Below, one piece after another: positions 14,708-22,316 of a stretch of DNA of 24,948 nucleotides. How positions within the stretch are numbered: the first letter of the stretch is position 1; each line of letters begins with the position of its first letter. The DNA is from Bacillota bacterium. Its GTDB lineage: Bacteria > Bacillota > Clostridia > Christensenellales > CAG-138. The DNA is taken from contig JAEYSE010000121.1 in NCBI GenBank assembly GCA_023435025.1, forward strand, positions 1 to 24,948, read 5' to 3'. The notes beneath the pieces are model-generated. The model worked only from the letters and a program-made list of their open reading frames with translations. It searched no databases and was not told the origin of the DNA. The position numbers and the translations under genes were made by a program.

Positions 14708-15973
14708 CTATGCTATCTGCTGTTGCATCCATTGCGCATACATACAGTATCCTTTTGTAGGATCGTTGATAAAAACGTGGGTCACAACGCCTATCAGCTT
14801 GCCGTTCTGAACCAGCGGGCTACCGCTCATGCCTTGCACAATACCGCCGGTCATCTGCATAAGTTCCGGGTCGGTGATTTCGATGACCATGCCTTTTGGC
14901 GCGGGGCTTTCCTGCGGGTTGATTTTGATCACATTGCAGGAATACGCTTTTATGCCCTCATTATTTAATGTGGTCAAAAGCTGAGCGGCCCCCAGCTTGA
15001 CTTCTTCAGGAAAAGCCATGGGCAGTCCCTCCGGGAAAAGCGGGTTCAAATAGTCATTGTACATGCGCCCGTATATGCCGTACTGGCTGTTGGTTTCGAT
15101 TGTGCCAAGCGGCAGGCTGGCCTGATCAAATTCACCCCGCAGCTCGCCTGGTTCCCCCTGCGCACCCTGCACGATATCCACGATATTGGATTGCACGATT
15201 TCGCCGTCTCGCACCGTCAGGCTTTGCCTTGTATCCACGTCGGTAATGGCATGCCCAAGCGCCGCATACCATTTCGAAGCAGGATCGTAGAAGGAGAGGG
15301 TACCCACGCCTGCAGTGCTGTCCCGTACCCACATACCCATGCGGTACTTGCCCTCTGCCGGATCAAGCGCGGGCCGCAACTCCACATTCATCCTCTGCCC
15401 GGCGCGGACGATCGCAAGGTTGACCTTATCCTCGCTTTCGTTGCAAATCTTCCTTAAGTGTTCCGCGTCTTTTATCTCTATCCCGTTTGCCTTTTCAATG
15501 AGGTCGCCTGCCTGAATGCCTGCCGCAGCGGCAGGGCTTAATTCCTGCCCGTCCGAAAGCGTAATGGATGCGATGCCCACAACCAAAGCGCCGCGCGTAT
15601 GCAGCGTGACGCCAATCGAAGTGCCGCCGGGCACAAGCGTAATTTGATCGCGGACGTGAATGTTGACCTGCTTCACGGGGATGACGCCAAAAAGGCGGAC
15701 GGTCAGGTGGGAGGTACGCCCACCGGAGCCAACCGCTTCGGCGAGCGTGTTGCCTTCATAGCGGGATACGGCAAGCGAATCGTCGTCGGAAGACATAACA
15801 AAGAGGTCGGTTGCTTTTAACGGCAGGGAATAGGACTTGCCCGCTTGCACGTGAATATCCTCCGACAGCTTGCGCAGGGAGGACATGGGTTCCAGATAAT
15901 TGAATGTTAAGATTGCTGCACAGAGTAATATGCCGAACGCCTTACCGATGAACGGCGCAATGCCCTTTTTCAA
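14708..15973 (-). CDS. spoIVB: SpoIVB serine peptidase (S55), forespore signalling protease
   Basis: About 421 residues. There is an N-terminal membrane anchor (about 8-25), a PDZ domain (about 127-197) and a C-terminal S55 peptidase domain. The likely catalytic residues are His241 (ALGHAITDVD), Asp368 (EITDPEL) and Ser383 (GMSGSP). In Bacillus, SpoIVB is secreted from the forespore and cleaves SpoIVFA, releasing pro-sigma-K processing in the mother cell. The start TTG 15973 is chosen because GAGGTG (15980-15985) is 6 bases upstream; an in-frame GTG at 15982 lies inside that site. A sigma-G/F-like promoter lies upstream. It is followed by spo0A, the conserved Firmicutes order. Confidence 0.95.
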   Translation of the reverse strand: MKKGIAPFIGKAFGILLCAAILTFNYLEPMSSLRKLSEDIHVQAGKSYSLPLKATDLFVMSSDDDSLAVSRYEGNTLAEAVGSGGRTSHLTVRLFGVIPVKQVNIHVRDQITLVPGGTSIGVTLHTRGALVVGIASITLSDGQELSPAAAAGIQAGDLIEKANGIEIKDAEHLRKICNESEDKVNLAIVRAGQRMNVELRPALDPAEGKYRMGMWVRDSTAGVGTLSFYDPASKWYAALGHAITDVDTRQSLTVRDGEIVQSNIVDIVQGAQGEPGELRGEFDQASLPLGTIETNSQYGIYGRMYNDYLNPLFPEGLPMAFPEEVKLGAAQLLTTLNNEGIKAYSCNVIKINPQESPAPKGMVIEITDPELMQMTGGIVQGMSGSPLVQNGKLIGVVTHVFINDPTKGYCMYAQWMQQQIA

Positions 15974-16020
15974 ATCAAACACCTCATATATTCATCAATC
16001 GCTCTATAGAGCATCAATTT

Positions 16021-16050
16021 TATGATGAACATCAGACCGTGTGTCTATGC
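16021..16050 (-). promoter_or_regulatory. Candidate sigma-G/sigma-F promoter of spoIVB
   Basis: On the minus strand, GCATA (16046-16050) matches the sigma-G -35 consensus GHATR fully. After exactly 18 bases comes CATCATA (16021-16027), which matches 6 of 7 positions of CATWMTA. The expected start of transcription is about 40 bases before the chosen start codon. In Bacillus, spoIVB is transcribed in the forespore by sigma-F and sigma-G, so the site fits the gene. A perfect palindrome (GCTCTATAGAGC, 16001-16012) lies near the expected transcript start. Confidence 0.65.
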
Positions 16051-16103
16051 TCGATCAGAGGGGCATTTGTCTTGTTTAATTCAGGTATCTATACCAATAA
16101 GGG

Positions 16104-17780
16104 TCATGCCCGCGGGTGTTCCAAAAGCTCCTTTGCATGCTCCATCGCACGGACGTCCGTATGCTTTGCGCCCATAATACGGGCGATTTCCAAGATGCGT
16201 TCCTCATGGGACAATTCGCGCACGGAAGAGGTTGTCTTTCCGCCTTCTTCCAGCTTTTCTACCAAAAAATGAATGTCCGCCATGGAGGCGATCTGAGGAA
16301 GGTGTGTGATGCACAATACCTGGCGCTCATGGGAAATTTGGCGCATTTTTTGGCCCACCGCGGTCGCGATATGCCCGCTGATGCCGGTATCGATTTCATC
16401 AAAAATCACAGTGGGTATGCTGCCCATGTGTATGGTTTTGAATGCAAGCATGATGCGCGAAAGTTCGCCGCCGGAAGCCACGCGCTGCAAAGGCTTAACA
16501 GGTTCGCCCGCGTTGGTGGAAAGCAGGAATTCGGCATGGGCGAGGCCGTCTATGGAAATCGTCCCTTCTGAAAGAGGTTCCAGCGCGACTTCAAATTGCG
16601 CTTTTTCCATACCCAGCGCATTTAATTCGGTCACCAGGCGTTTGGCAAACCGGGAAGCTGCGGCCTTCCTTGCTTCCATTAAGAGTACCGCGGCTTTTTG
16701 ATACTGCGCTTTGCAGGCGGACAAAGATTGTTCCAGCTTTTCTCTTCGCGCGTCGCTTTGAACAAGGGCGTCGTATTCCTCCTGCGCTTTCAATAAAAAC
16801 GCGAGCATCTCTTCCACGCTGCCGCCGTACTTGCGCTTAAGGGCGTGGATACGGGCGAGTCTTGCTTCCACTTCGGCTAACAGCTCTGGCTGGAACTCAA
16901 AATTTGCCTTTAAATCCCGTAGGGAGTAGGCAATGTCCTCCATGGCGTAATAGGCGTCCTGCAGCCGGTTGCGGGCGTCTTGGTAGTCCGCATGGTAGCC
17001 CGCAATGCCTGAAAGCTCCCGGATTGCGGCGTTCGTTTCATGAAGCGCGCCGCCTTCCTCGCCAAAGAGCAGGGCGTAGCAGGTTTCAAGCGCAGAAATA
17101 ATAGCCTGGGCGTTGCTCAGGCGCTTTAATTGAGAATCAAGTTCCGCTTCCTCACCAGGCTGGAGCCTTGCGTCCGAGATTTCTTTGATCTGATAGCGCA
17201 GTAAATCCATGCGCCTAAGCCGTTCCTGCTCGGAAGGAAAGCCCGCATGCAGCTCTTTTACTATGTCCTGGTGCTTTTCGTAAAGAGAAGAGACCTCTTG
17301 TGACAGGGGGGAGATGGCGCTTTTGTCAAACGCATCCAGATACCTAAGATGCGAGGAAACATCAAGCAGCGACTGATGCTCATGCTGCCCATGGATATCT
17401 ACCATCAGGTCCGTCACGGTTTTGAGGGAGGAAAGGGTAACGAGCGTGCCGTTGATGCGGCATACGCTTTTGCCGCTGACGTTAAGTTCACGGCTGATGA
17501 TCAGGTCATCCTCGGCCTGATGTTCAATTCCAAGCTCCTCCAGCCTAGCCAGTACTTCGGGCGAACGGCCGATATCGAATGAAGCTTCCACAGACGCCTT
17601 TTCCGCACCGGACTTAATAAGATCGCGGTTGGCCCGCTCGCCCAGCACAAAATTCACGGCATCGATAATGATAGACTTACCAGCGCCTGTCTCGCCGGTA
17701 AGCACATGGAAGCCTGTTGAAAAGGAAAGCTCCAATCGTTCGATCAGAGCGATGTTTTTAATATGTAGGGTTTGCAGCAT
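16104..17780 (-). CDS. recN: DNA repair protein RecN
   Basis: 558 residues, full length. RecN is an SMC-like ATPase acting early in double-strand break repair. The Walker A motif GETGAGKS is at residues 29-36. Two long coiled-coil arms flank a central region. The ABC signature VASGGELSRIMLAFK and the Walker B region VIFDEIDTGISG are in the C-terminal third. The ATG is preceded by GAGGGG. It follows argR by 36 bases and precedes spoIVB by about 130 bases, the order argR-recN-spoIVB-spo0A seen in Bacillus. Confidence 0.97.
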   Translation of the reverse strand: MLQTLHIKNIALIERLELSFSTGFHVLTGETGAGKSIIIDAVNFVLGERANRDLIKSGAEKASVEASFDIGRSPEVLARLEELGIEHQAEDDLIISRELNVSGKSVCRINGTLVTLSSLKTVTDLMVDIHGQHEHQSLLDVSSHLRYLDAFDKSAISPLSQEVSSLYEKHQDIVKELHAGFPSEQERLRRMDLLRYQIKEISDARLQPGEEAELDSQLKRLSNAQAIISALETCYALLFGEEGGALHETNAAIRELSGIAGYHADYQDARNRLQDAYYAMEDIAYSLRDLKANFEFQPELLAEVEARLARIHALKRKYGGSVEEMLAFLLKAQEEYDALVQSDARREKLEQSLSACKAQYQKAAVLLMEARKAAASRFAKRLVTELNALGMEKAQFEVALEPLSEGTISIDGLAHAEFLLSTNAGEPVKPLQRVASGGELSRIMLAFKTIHMGSIPTVIFDEIDTGISGHIATAVGQKMRQISHERQVLCITHLPQIASMADIHFLVEKLEEGGKTTSSVRELSHEERILEIARIMGAKHTDVRAMEHAKELLEHPRA

Positions 17781-17816
17781 GTGCCCCTCAATGACTGTTC
17801 TTAAGTACCCGTTGCG

Positions 17817-18266
17817 CTATTTGAGCATCGTCTGGAACCGTTTGATCATTTCAGGAACCACCTTATTGTCCTTAATTGCGATGAATATCGTGTTGTCCCC
17901 AGCGATGGTGCCTGCAATTTCACTCCATTTCATAGAGTCTACCGCTTCGGCAGCGGCACTGGCACTGCCAGTGATGGTCTTGATCACGATCAGGTTTCCG
18001 GCGGATGTGATATTGACCACGGACTGCGAGAAGATGCGGATAAACCGTTCCTGCAGGCCGGTTTCAGCTTTATCCACCGTTGCGTATTTATAGGTGCCGT
18101 TTTCGGAAAGCGCTTTTATGAGGCGCAACTCTTTGATATCGCGGGAAACGGTTGCCTGAGTAACCACATAATTATGCCGCCTTAAATGTTCGGCAAGCTC
18201 GTCCTGCGTTTCAATATCGTATTGTTCGATCAGTTCTAAAATCATTGCGTGTCTGGCTGCTTTCAT
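17817..18266 (-). CDS. argR: Arginine repressor ArgR/AhrC
   Basis: 149 residues, exactly the usual length. The N-terminal winged helix has TQATVSRDIKELRL (36-49). The C-terminal arginine-binding and hexamer domain has GTIAGDNTIFI (119-129); the second Asp of the common GDDT is Asn here, a variant I believe occurs in other Clostridia. It represses arginine synthesis and can activate catabolism. ATG 18266 is preferred because GGGGGT lies about 7 bases upstream; the in-frame ATG 18281 has no ribosome site. No arginine genes are nearby, and no ARG box is evident in its short leader. Confidence 0.95.
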   Translation of the reverse strand: MKAARHAMILELIEQYDIETQDELAEHLRRHNYVVTQATVSRDIKELRLIKALSENGTYKYATVDKAETGLQERFIRIFSQSVVNITSAGNLIVIKTITGSASAAAEAVDSMKWSEIAGTIAGDNTIFIAIKDNKVVPEMIKRFQTMLK

Positions 18267-18286
18267 CTTATACCCCCGCATTAAAC

Positions 18287-18310
18287 CGTGCCAAAAAGCG
18301 CTTCGGCACG
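18287..18310 (-). other. Hairpin between nadK and argR
   Basis: CGTGCC (18287-18292) and GGCACG (18305-18310) form a perfect 6-base stem around a 12-base spacer that contains the palindrome AAGCGCTT. The bases that follow on the minus strand are only weakly T-rich. It may reduce readthrough from nadK into argR, but it is not a clear terminator. Confidence 0.4.
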
Positions 18311-18311
18311 A

Positions 18312-19154
18312 TCAGCTTAGTTTTTGTTTGATTAGGCTATATAAATTATGCGCTCCCACACGCAAAAACTTGGCTTGATAATCCGACTTGGTCACAAGAA
18401 TCTGATCGTCCATGTTAACATCCATTGTTCTTTGCCCATCCGCATACAGGACCCCATTGCTTTTCATGCGCAGCTCAATCTGAGCGTGCGGCGAAGTGAC
18501 AATGGGTCTGACCAGCAAGGAATGCGGGCAAACGGGAACGAGGATACATGCGTCTAGCCCCGGCGCGATGATCGGACCGCCTACGGATATTGAATAACCG
18601 GTAGAACCGGTTGGTGTACTTACGATCATGCCGTCGCAAAATACGGTCCCGGCATCTTCGCCGTCGATACACATGCTGATATGCGTCACACCGGAAAATA
18701 CAGGCTTATATAGCAATACGTCGTTGAGACAATCGCAAACCTTCACACCGTTTACGCTGCAGGCAACCATCATGCGGCGCTCAATGTGGAGCGAGCCTTC
18801 GTGGTAACGGGACAGCACCATGCCGAACTCGTGCGGCTGTATTTCGCTTAAAAACCCTACGCGGCCAAGGTTAACGCCAAGTATGGGGAGATCATACGCA
18901 ACCGCGGTGGGAACGGCCTTTAATATGGTGCCGTCTCCGCCAAATGCAGCAATAAACAGTGCGTTCTCAAATACGGAAGGAGATTCTATAGCGAACGGAT
19001 TGAACTCTATACAGGAAAATCCTTGCTCCCGTGCGATGCGCATCGCTTCGTTACGAACCGATATGGCGTTTGCTTTATCGGTATTTGTAACAAAAACGAT
19101 TTTCTGTTCCACGGACGCCTCACAATTCTTACAAAAATCTCTGTAATCTGACAT
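18312..19154 (-). CDS. nadK: NAD kinase
   Basis: 280 residues. It phosphorylates NAD to NADP. The GGDG motif is at 72-75 (FGGDGTILKA), the LND variant of the NE motif at 143-145, and the conserved TPTGSTGYSISVGGP further on. ATG 19154 has AGGAAG about 7 bases upstream. However, the promoter seen at 19168-19197 would begin transcription only about 7 bases before this ATG. A GTG at 19112, with GAGG 5 bases upstream, would begin the protein at the usual family start (EQKIVFVTN) and is a serious alternative. It sits between tlyA and argR. Confidence 0.94.
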   Translation of the reverse strand: MSDYRDFCKNCEASVEQKIVFVTNTDKANAISVRNEAMRIAREQGFSCIEFNPFAIESPSVFENALFIAAFGGDGTILKAVPTAVAYDLPILGVNLGRVGFLSEIQPHEFGMVLSRYHEGSLHIERRMMVACSVNGVKVCDCLNDVLLYKPVFSGVTHISMCIDGEDAGTVFCDGMIVSTPTGSTGYSISVGGPIIAPGLDACILVPVCPHSLLVRPIVTSPHAQIELRMKSNGVLYADGQRTMDVNMDDQILVTKSDYQAKFLRVGAHNLYSLIKQKLS

Positions 19155-19167
19155 GGGTTCTTCCTGT

Positions 19168-19197
19168 ATTATAGCCGCATAACTCTGTATATTTCAA
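19168..19197 (-). promoter_or_regulatory. Sigma-A promoter of nadK
   Basis: On the minus strand, TTGAAA (19192-19197, 5 of 6 matches) and a perfect TATAAT (19168-19173) are separated by 18 bases. The gap to the annotated nadK ATG is only 13 bases from the -10 box. Confidence 0.7.
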
Positions 19198-19256
19198 GTA
19201 GAATATGCCCATTTTCAATTTATTTTGGTATGGTTTCCCATATTAATTTCGTTTCG

Positions 19257-20072
19257 TTATCCATCCCGACCAATCAGAGACGAATGGGCCTGCGAAGTCG
19301 TATCAAAGACAAGTTCCTTTATAGCAGGCAGTTGGGTAACAGGTGGAGAATTTTTCCGGAAAAGGGAAAGGAATTCAATATTTCCTTTCGGGCCTGTGAC
19401 CGGGGAAAAAGATAATCCGCAAAAGGAAAATCCGAATTCCGCCGCCTGACCGATTACGCGAAGGCATACGTCGCGGTGAACTTCAATATCCCGCACTACG
19501 CCATGTTTGCCGACTTCCGCACGCCCCGCTTCAAATTGCGGCTTAATTAAAGCCACGACATACGACTGTTCCGTAAGGCAAGCATACAGCGGCTCAAGCA
19601 TGAGTTTCAGGGAGATAAAAGAAACGTCTATACTCGCAAACGAGGGGAGAGGATCGAACCAGTCAGGCTTCATGTTGCGCGCGTTCGTACGCTCCATTAC
19701 CACAACGCGAGGGTCACATCGAAGCTTCCAGTCCAATTGCCCGTAACCGACGTCAAGCGCATATACCTTTTGTGCGTCATGTTGGAGCATGCAGTCCGTA
19801 AATCCTCCGGTAGAGGCCCCAATATCTGCGGCCACAAGCCCGTTTACATCAAGTTCAAATACGGATATTGCCTTTTGAAGCTTCAACCCACCCCGGCTCA
19901 CAAAGGGTACGGGATCCTCTGCGATGCTGATAGTGGCATTTTCCTTTACTTCCATACCGGGCTTCTGGGCCAATTTCCCATCCACCGAGACTTTTCCGGC
20001 CATAATGAGTGAGCGCGCCTTTTCGCGGCTTGGCGTGAGCCCCTGCTCAAACATCCTGCTGTCCAGTCTCAT
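19257..20072 (-). CDS. tlyA: TlyA family rRNA 2'-O-methyltransferase (hemolysin A-like)
   Basis: 271 residues. An N-terminal S4 RNA-binding domain (about 1-60, MRLDSRMFEQGLTPSREKAR) is followed by an FtsJ-type methyltransferase fold with the SAM motif DIGASTGGFTD (83-93). The later LDVGYGQL and LIKPQFEAGR carry residues of the Lys-Asp-Lys-Glu type. The family methylates 16S and 23S rRNA riboses. The ATG at 20072 has GGAG a few bases upstream. It is the first gene of the minus-strand block running to spo0A. In Bacillus its homologue follows dxs, which is missing here. Confidence 0.93.
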   Translation of the reverse strand: MRLDSRMFEQGLTPSREKARSLIMAGKVSVDGKLAQKPGMEVKENATISIAEDPVPFVSRGGLKLQKAISVFELDVNGLVAADIGASTGGFTDCMLQHDAQKVYALDVGYGQLDWKLRCDPRVVVMERTNARNMKPDWFDPLPSFASIDVSFISLKLMLEPLYACLTEQSYVVALIKPQFEAGRAEVGKHGVVRDIEVHRDVCLRVIGQAAEFGFSFCGLSFSPVTGPKGNIEFLSLFRKNSPPVTQLPAIKELVFDTTSQAHSSLIGRDG

Positions 20073-20099
20073 GGCGCTCCAATCCTTTATCGGTATTTT

Positions 20100-20127
20100 A
20101 TAATAGAAGTTGATTACCGAGTGACAA
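20100..20127 (-). promoter_or_regulatory. Candidate sigma-A promoter of tlyA
   Basis: On the minus strand, TTGTCA (20122-20127) is followed after 16 bases by TATTAT (20100-20105), each matching 5 of 6 consensus positions. It lies about 30 bases before the tlyA start. Confidence 0.55.
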
Positions 20128-20207
20128 TTTTATCACGTTTTTTGAATCCTATCAAGGTAAAGAAGCAGGGAATCGGAGGTGGCGCCCCGCTCCCCAGGCC
20201 GTGAAAA

Positions 20208-20236
20208 GACTATTCGCTGTACAAGCGGCATATACC
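20208..20236 (+). promoter_or_regulatory. Candidate sigma-E promoter of the spoIIM-like gene
   Basis: GACTATT (20208-20214, 6 of 7 matches to KMATATT) is followed after exactly 14 bases by CATATACC (20229-20236, 6 of 8 matches to CATACAHT). In Bacillus, spoIIM is a sigma-E gene, so the site fits the proposed identity of the gene. The leader would be very short. Confidence 0.5.
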
Positions 20237-20261
20237 TTTTGCATGAAGGGCGGTGTACGCT

Positions 20262-20876
20262 TTGGAAATGACGTTTCTTGCGGTGCGGGCAAAGCTGATA
20301 TCCTACGTCAAGGAGAACTTTGGCGCGCTGTGCGTGTTCCTGTTCTTGTTTGTTGCGGGGAATGCGGCGGGCATACGCATCATACAGGGGGCGGATCAAA
20401 AGGGAGTTTCCGCCATGCTTTTGGGCTTGCCAGAACTTCTGCGTGAGGGCGGCGTTCCCTGGCTCGCGTTTTTTGCGATGTCCCTATTTACCAATGTACT
20501 GTTCGCGGGGCTGATATATCTTTCCGGGCTGTGGGTCTTTACCTGCGTGCTCCTGATACCCGGTATATTGCTTCGCTCCATTTATCTGGGAGCGGCGGTA
20601 GGGACGGCAATCGCCGCCTGGCCGGATGCAACGTCTATCTGGCTTCTTGTTATGCTGCAGTTTGAATCTGCTGCGCTGCTGCCGCCATTTATAAAGATGA
20701 GCGTGCTCGCACAGAACCAGATGGCAGGGGCGCTGAAAACAAGGTTTCAGCTTAACGGCAAGGGGGAGGAAGAGGGAGCATACAGCGGCAAATTTCTGAT
20801 CACCTGCCTGCAGCTGCTGCCATCCATCGCAATCCAGACGTTCATTACACCTGTTGTGTTTTCCTTGTTGCATTAA
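20262..20876 (+). CDS. spoIIM: SpoIIM-like stage II sporulation membrane protein
   Basis: About 204 residues with four or five membrane segments, the same size as Bacillus SpoIIM (about 214). The order of segments also corresponds: an N-terminal helix (FGALCVFLFLFVAG), a central hydrophobic block (FFAMSLFTNVLFAGLIYLSG, then LLIPGILLRSIYLGAAVGTAI) and a C-terminal helix ending in FITP. SpoIIM works with SpoIID and SpoIIP to remodel septal peptidoglycan during engulfment. The next gene is deoB, a common neighbour of spoIIM in Clostridia, although xerD usually lies between them. The start is uncertain: TTG 20262 has GGCGGTG 6 bases upstream, ATG 20268 and GTG 20253 are alternatives. A YggU- or DUF-type membrane protein cannot be excluded. 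Confidence 0.68.
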   Translation: MEMTFLAVRAKLISYVKENFGALCVFLFLFVAGNAAGIRIIQGADQKGVSAMLLGLPELLREGGVPWLAFFAMSLFTNVLFAGLIYLSGLWVFTCVLLIPGILLRSIYLGAAVGTAIAAWPDATSIWLLVMLQFESAALLPPFIKMSVLAQNQMAGALKTRFQLNGKGEEEGAYSGKFLITCLQLLPSIAIQTFITPVVFSLLH

Positions 20877-20894
20877 ATGATAAAAAGCCCGGAA

Positions 20895-20923
20895 TTGACC
20901 CGCCGAGTGCCCGATGGTACAAT
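20895..20923 (+). promoter_or_regulatory. Sigma-A promoter of deoB
   Basis: TTGACC (20895-20900) and TACAAT (20918-20923), each 5 of 6 matches, are separated by the ideal 17 bases. It lies about 60 bases before deoB, so deoB need not depend on the sporulation promoter of the gene before it. Confidence 0.75.
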
Positions 20924-20983
20924 TTCCATGAAAAAGGGTATTGTAAAGGTAGAGATAAACAAAGAAGGCGGGTATTGCGAATT

Positions 20984-22156
20984 ATGAAAAAACGCGTAAT
21001 CTTGATTGTTTTGGACAGCGTAGGAATAGGCGAACTCCCGGATGCGGGCCGTTTTGGAGACGTGGGCGCGCATACGCTGGGGAATATCTTGAAGGTGAGG
21101 GGGAGGCTGGATCTTCCCAATCTATACCGGCTGGGCCTATCTAATATTGCGGGGAGCAGGCTTCCCAAGACGGAAGGCGTAGCCCAAGGCGCATTCGGGC
21201 GGGCGGCCGAACAGACAGCGGCAAAGGATACCACCAGCGGCCACTGGGAGATCGCAGGGCTTCCCATGGAGGTTCCATTCCGCACGTACCCCAACGGGTT
21301 CCCGAACGACCTCATGGCGGAATTTGAACGGCGCATCGGCCGCAAAACACTTTGTAACCGCCCCGCTTCCGGCACTGCCGTTATCGCAGAACTTGGGGAT
21401 GAGCATGTAAAAACAGGCAGCCCCATTGTATATACGTCGGCAGACAGCGTGTTCCAGATCGCCGCGCACGAGGACGTCATACCTCTCGCGGAGCAGTACC
21501 GTATCTGCGAAATCGCGCGTGAGATGCTTGTGGGCGACAATCTTGTGGGACGCGTCATCGCAAGGCCCTTTTCCGGCGTGAGCGGCGCATACAAGCGTAC
21601 CGGAAACAGGAAGGACTACGCTGTTTCCCCGCCGGGGGACACCATACTCGACGCGCTTACGGCAAAGGGGCTGACAACTGTTGGCATTGGTAAAATAGAG
21701 GATATTTTCTACCACCGGGGCATTTCCATATCCGATCATACGCACACCAACCCGGAGGGGATTGAGGCGACGCTTCGGATGATAAAAGAAGATACCGGGG
21801 ATTTTGTGTTCTCCAATCTGGTGGATTTTGATATGCTCTATGGCCACCGCAATGATGTGGAGGGGTATGCTTCAGGGCTTGAGTATTTTGACAGCAAGCT
21901 GCCCGAACTTTGCGCCGCGCTCAAAGAGGGAGATATCCTGCTCATCACAGCGGACCACGGCTGTGACCCCACAACGCCCGGAACCGATCATACCCGCGAA
22001 TACATCCCCATCGTGATCACCGGAGCGCCCGTAAAAGAGGGCGTGGACATCGGAACGCGCGCAAGCTTTTCCGATATCGGGGCGACGGTTTACGAGTATC
22101 TGACAGGAGAGTCTTGGGTGACGGGGAAGTCCTTCTTAAGCCTGATTCTCAAATAG
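20984..22156 (+). CDS. deoB: Phosphopentomutase DeoB
   Basis: 390 residues, full length. It interconverts (deoxy)ribose 1-phosphate and 5-phosphate in nucleoside salvage. It belongs to the alkaline phosphatase superfamily: Asp11 (IVLDSVGIGE) and DHTHTNP, DMLYGHRND and ITADHGCDPTTPGTDHTREY supply metal ligands. The DTTSGHWE segment (83-90) holds the Thr that carries the phosphoryl group in the Bacillus cereus enzyme. ATG 20984 matches the family start (MKKRVILIVLD), with AAGAAGGCGGG upstream; a TTG at 20975 is possible. A strong terminator follows. Confidence 0.97.
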   Translation: MKKRVILIVLDSVGIGELPDAGRFGDVGAHTLGNILKVRGRLDLPNLYRLGLSNIAGSRLPKTEGVAQGAFGRAAEQTAAKDTTSGHWEIAGLPMEVPFRTYPNGFPNDLMAEFERRIGRKTLCNRPASGTAVIAELGDEHVKTGSPIVYTSADSVFQIAAHEDVIPLAEQYRICEIAREMLVGDNLVGRVIARPFSGVSGAYKRTGNRKDYAVSPPGDTILDALTAKGLTTVGIGKIEDIFYHRGISISDHTHTNPEGIEATLRMIKEDTGDFVFSNLVDFDMLYGHRNDVEGYASGLEYFDSKLPELCAALKEGDILLITADHGCDPTTPGTDHTREYIPIVITGAPVKEGVDIGTRASFSDIGATVYEYLTGESWVTGKSFLSLILK

Positions 22157-22183
22157 ATGATACAATAGAAGAAGCAATCGTAT

Positions 22184-22223
22184 GGCCGGTTGCCTGTGCA
22201 GCCGGCCGTTTTCTTGTTCTTTT
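22184..22223 (+). terminator. Rho-independent terminator after deoB
   Basis: GGCCGGTTGC (22184-22193) pairs with GCAGCCGGCC (22198-22207) over 10 base pairs with one wobble and a 4-base loop. A T-rich tract follows (22208-22223). It is the strongest terminator in the window. Confidence 0.93.
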
Positions 22224-22241
22224 GCCTAATATTCATATAAT
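22214..22241 (+). promoter_or_regulatory. Candidate sigma-A promoter of the VanZ-like gene
   Basis: A perfect TATAAT (22236-22241) has TTGTTC 16 bases upstream (22214-22219), with the -35 box inside the T-tract of the deoB terminator. It lies about 75 bases before the gene. Confidence 0.55.
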
Positions 22242-22316
22242 CGGATAAAATGCGTCCGTTTCTTTTACACTAAAGCTGGTATCCTCTGTTTGGGAGGAGG
22301 GCATTCGGAGAGGTTC

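Noticed and set aside
16084..16095. GGTATCTATACC inverted repeat after recN, considered as a terminator
   Set aside because: Only a 5-base AT-rich stem with a 2-base loop and no T-run; too weak to call.
18267..18311. An ARG box in the argR leader
   Set aside because: No TGAATA/TATTCA-type palindrome is present; the inverted repeat there is a GC-rich hairpin instead.
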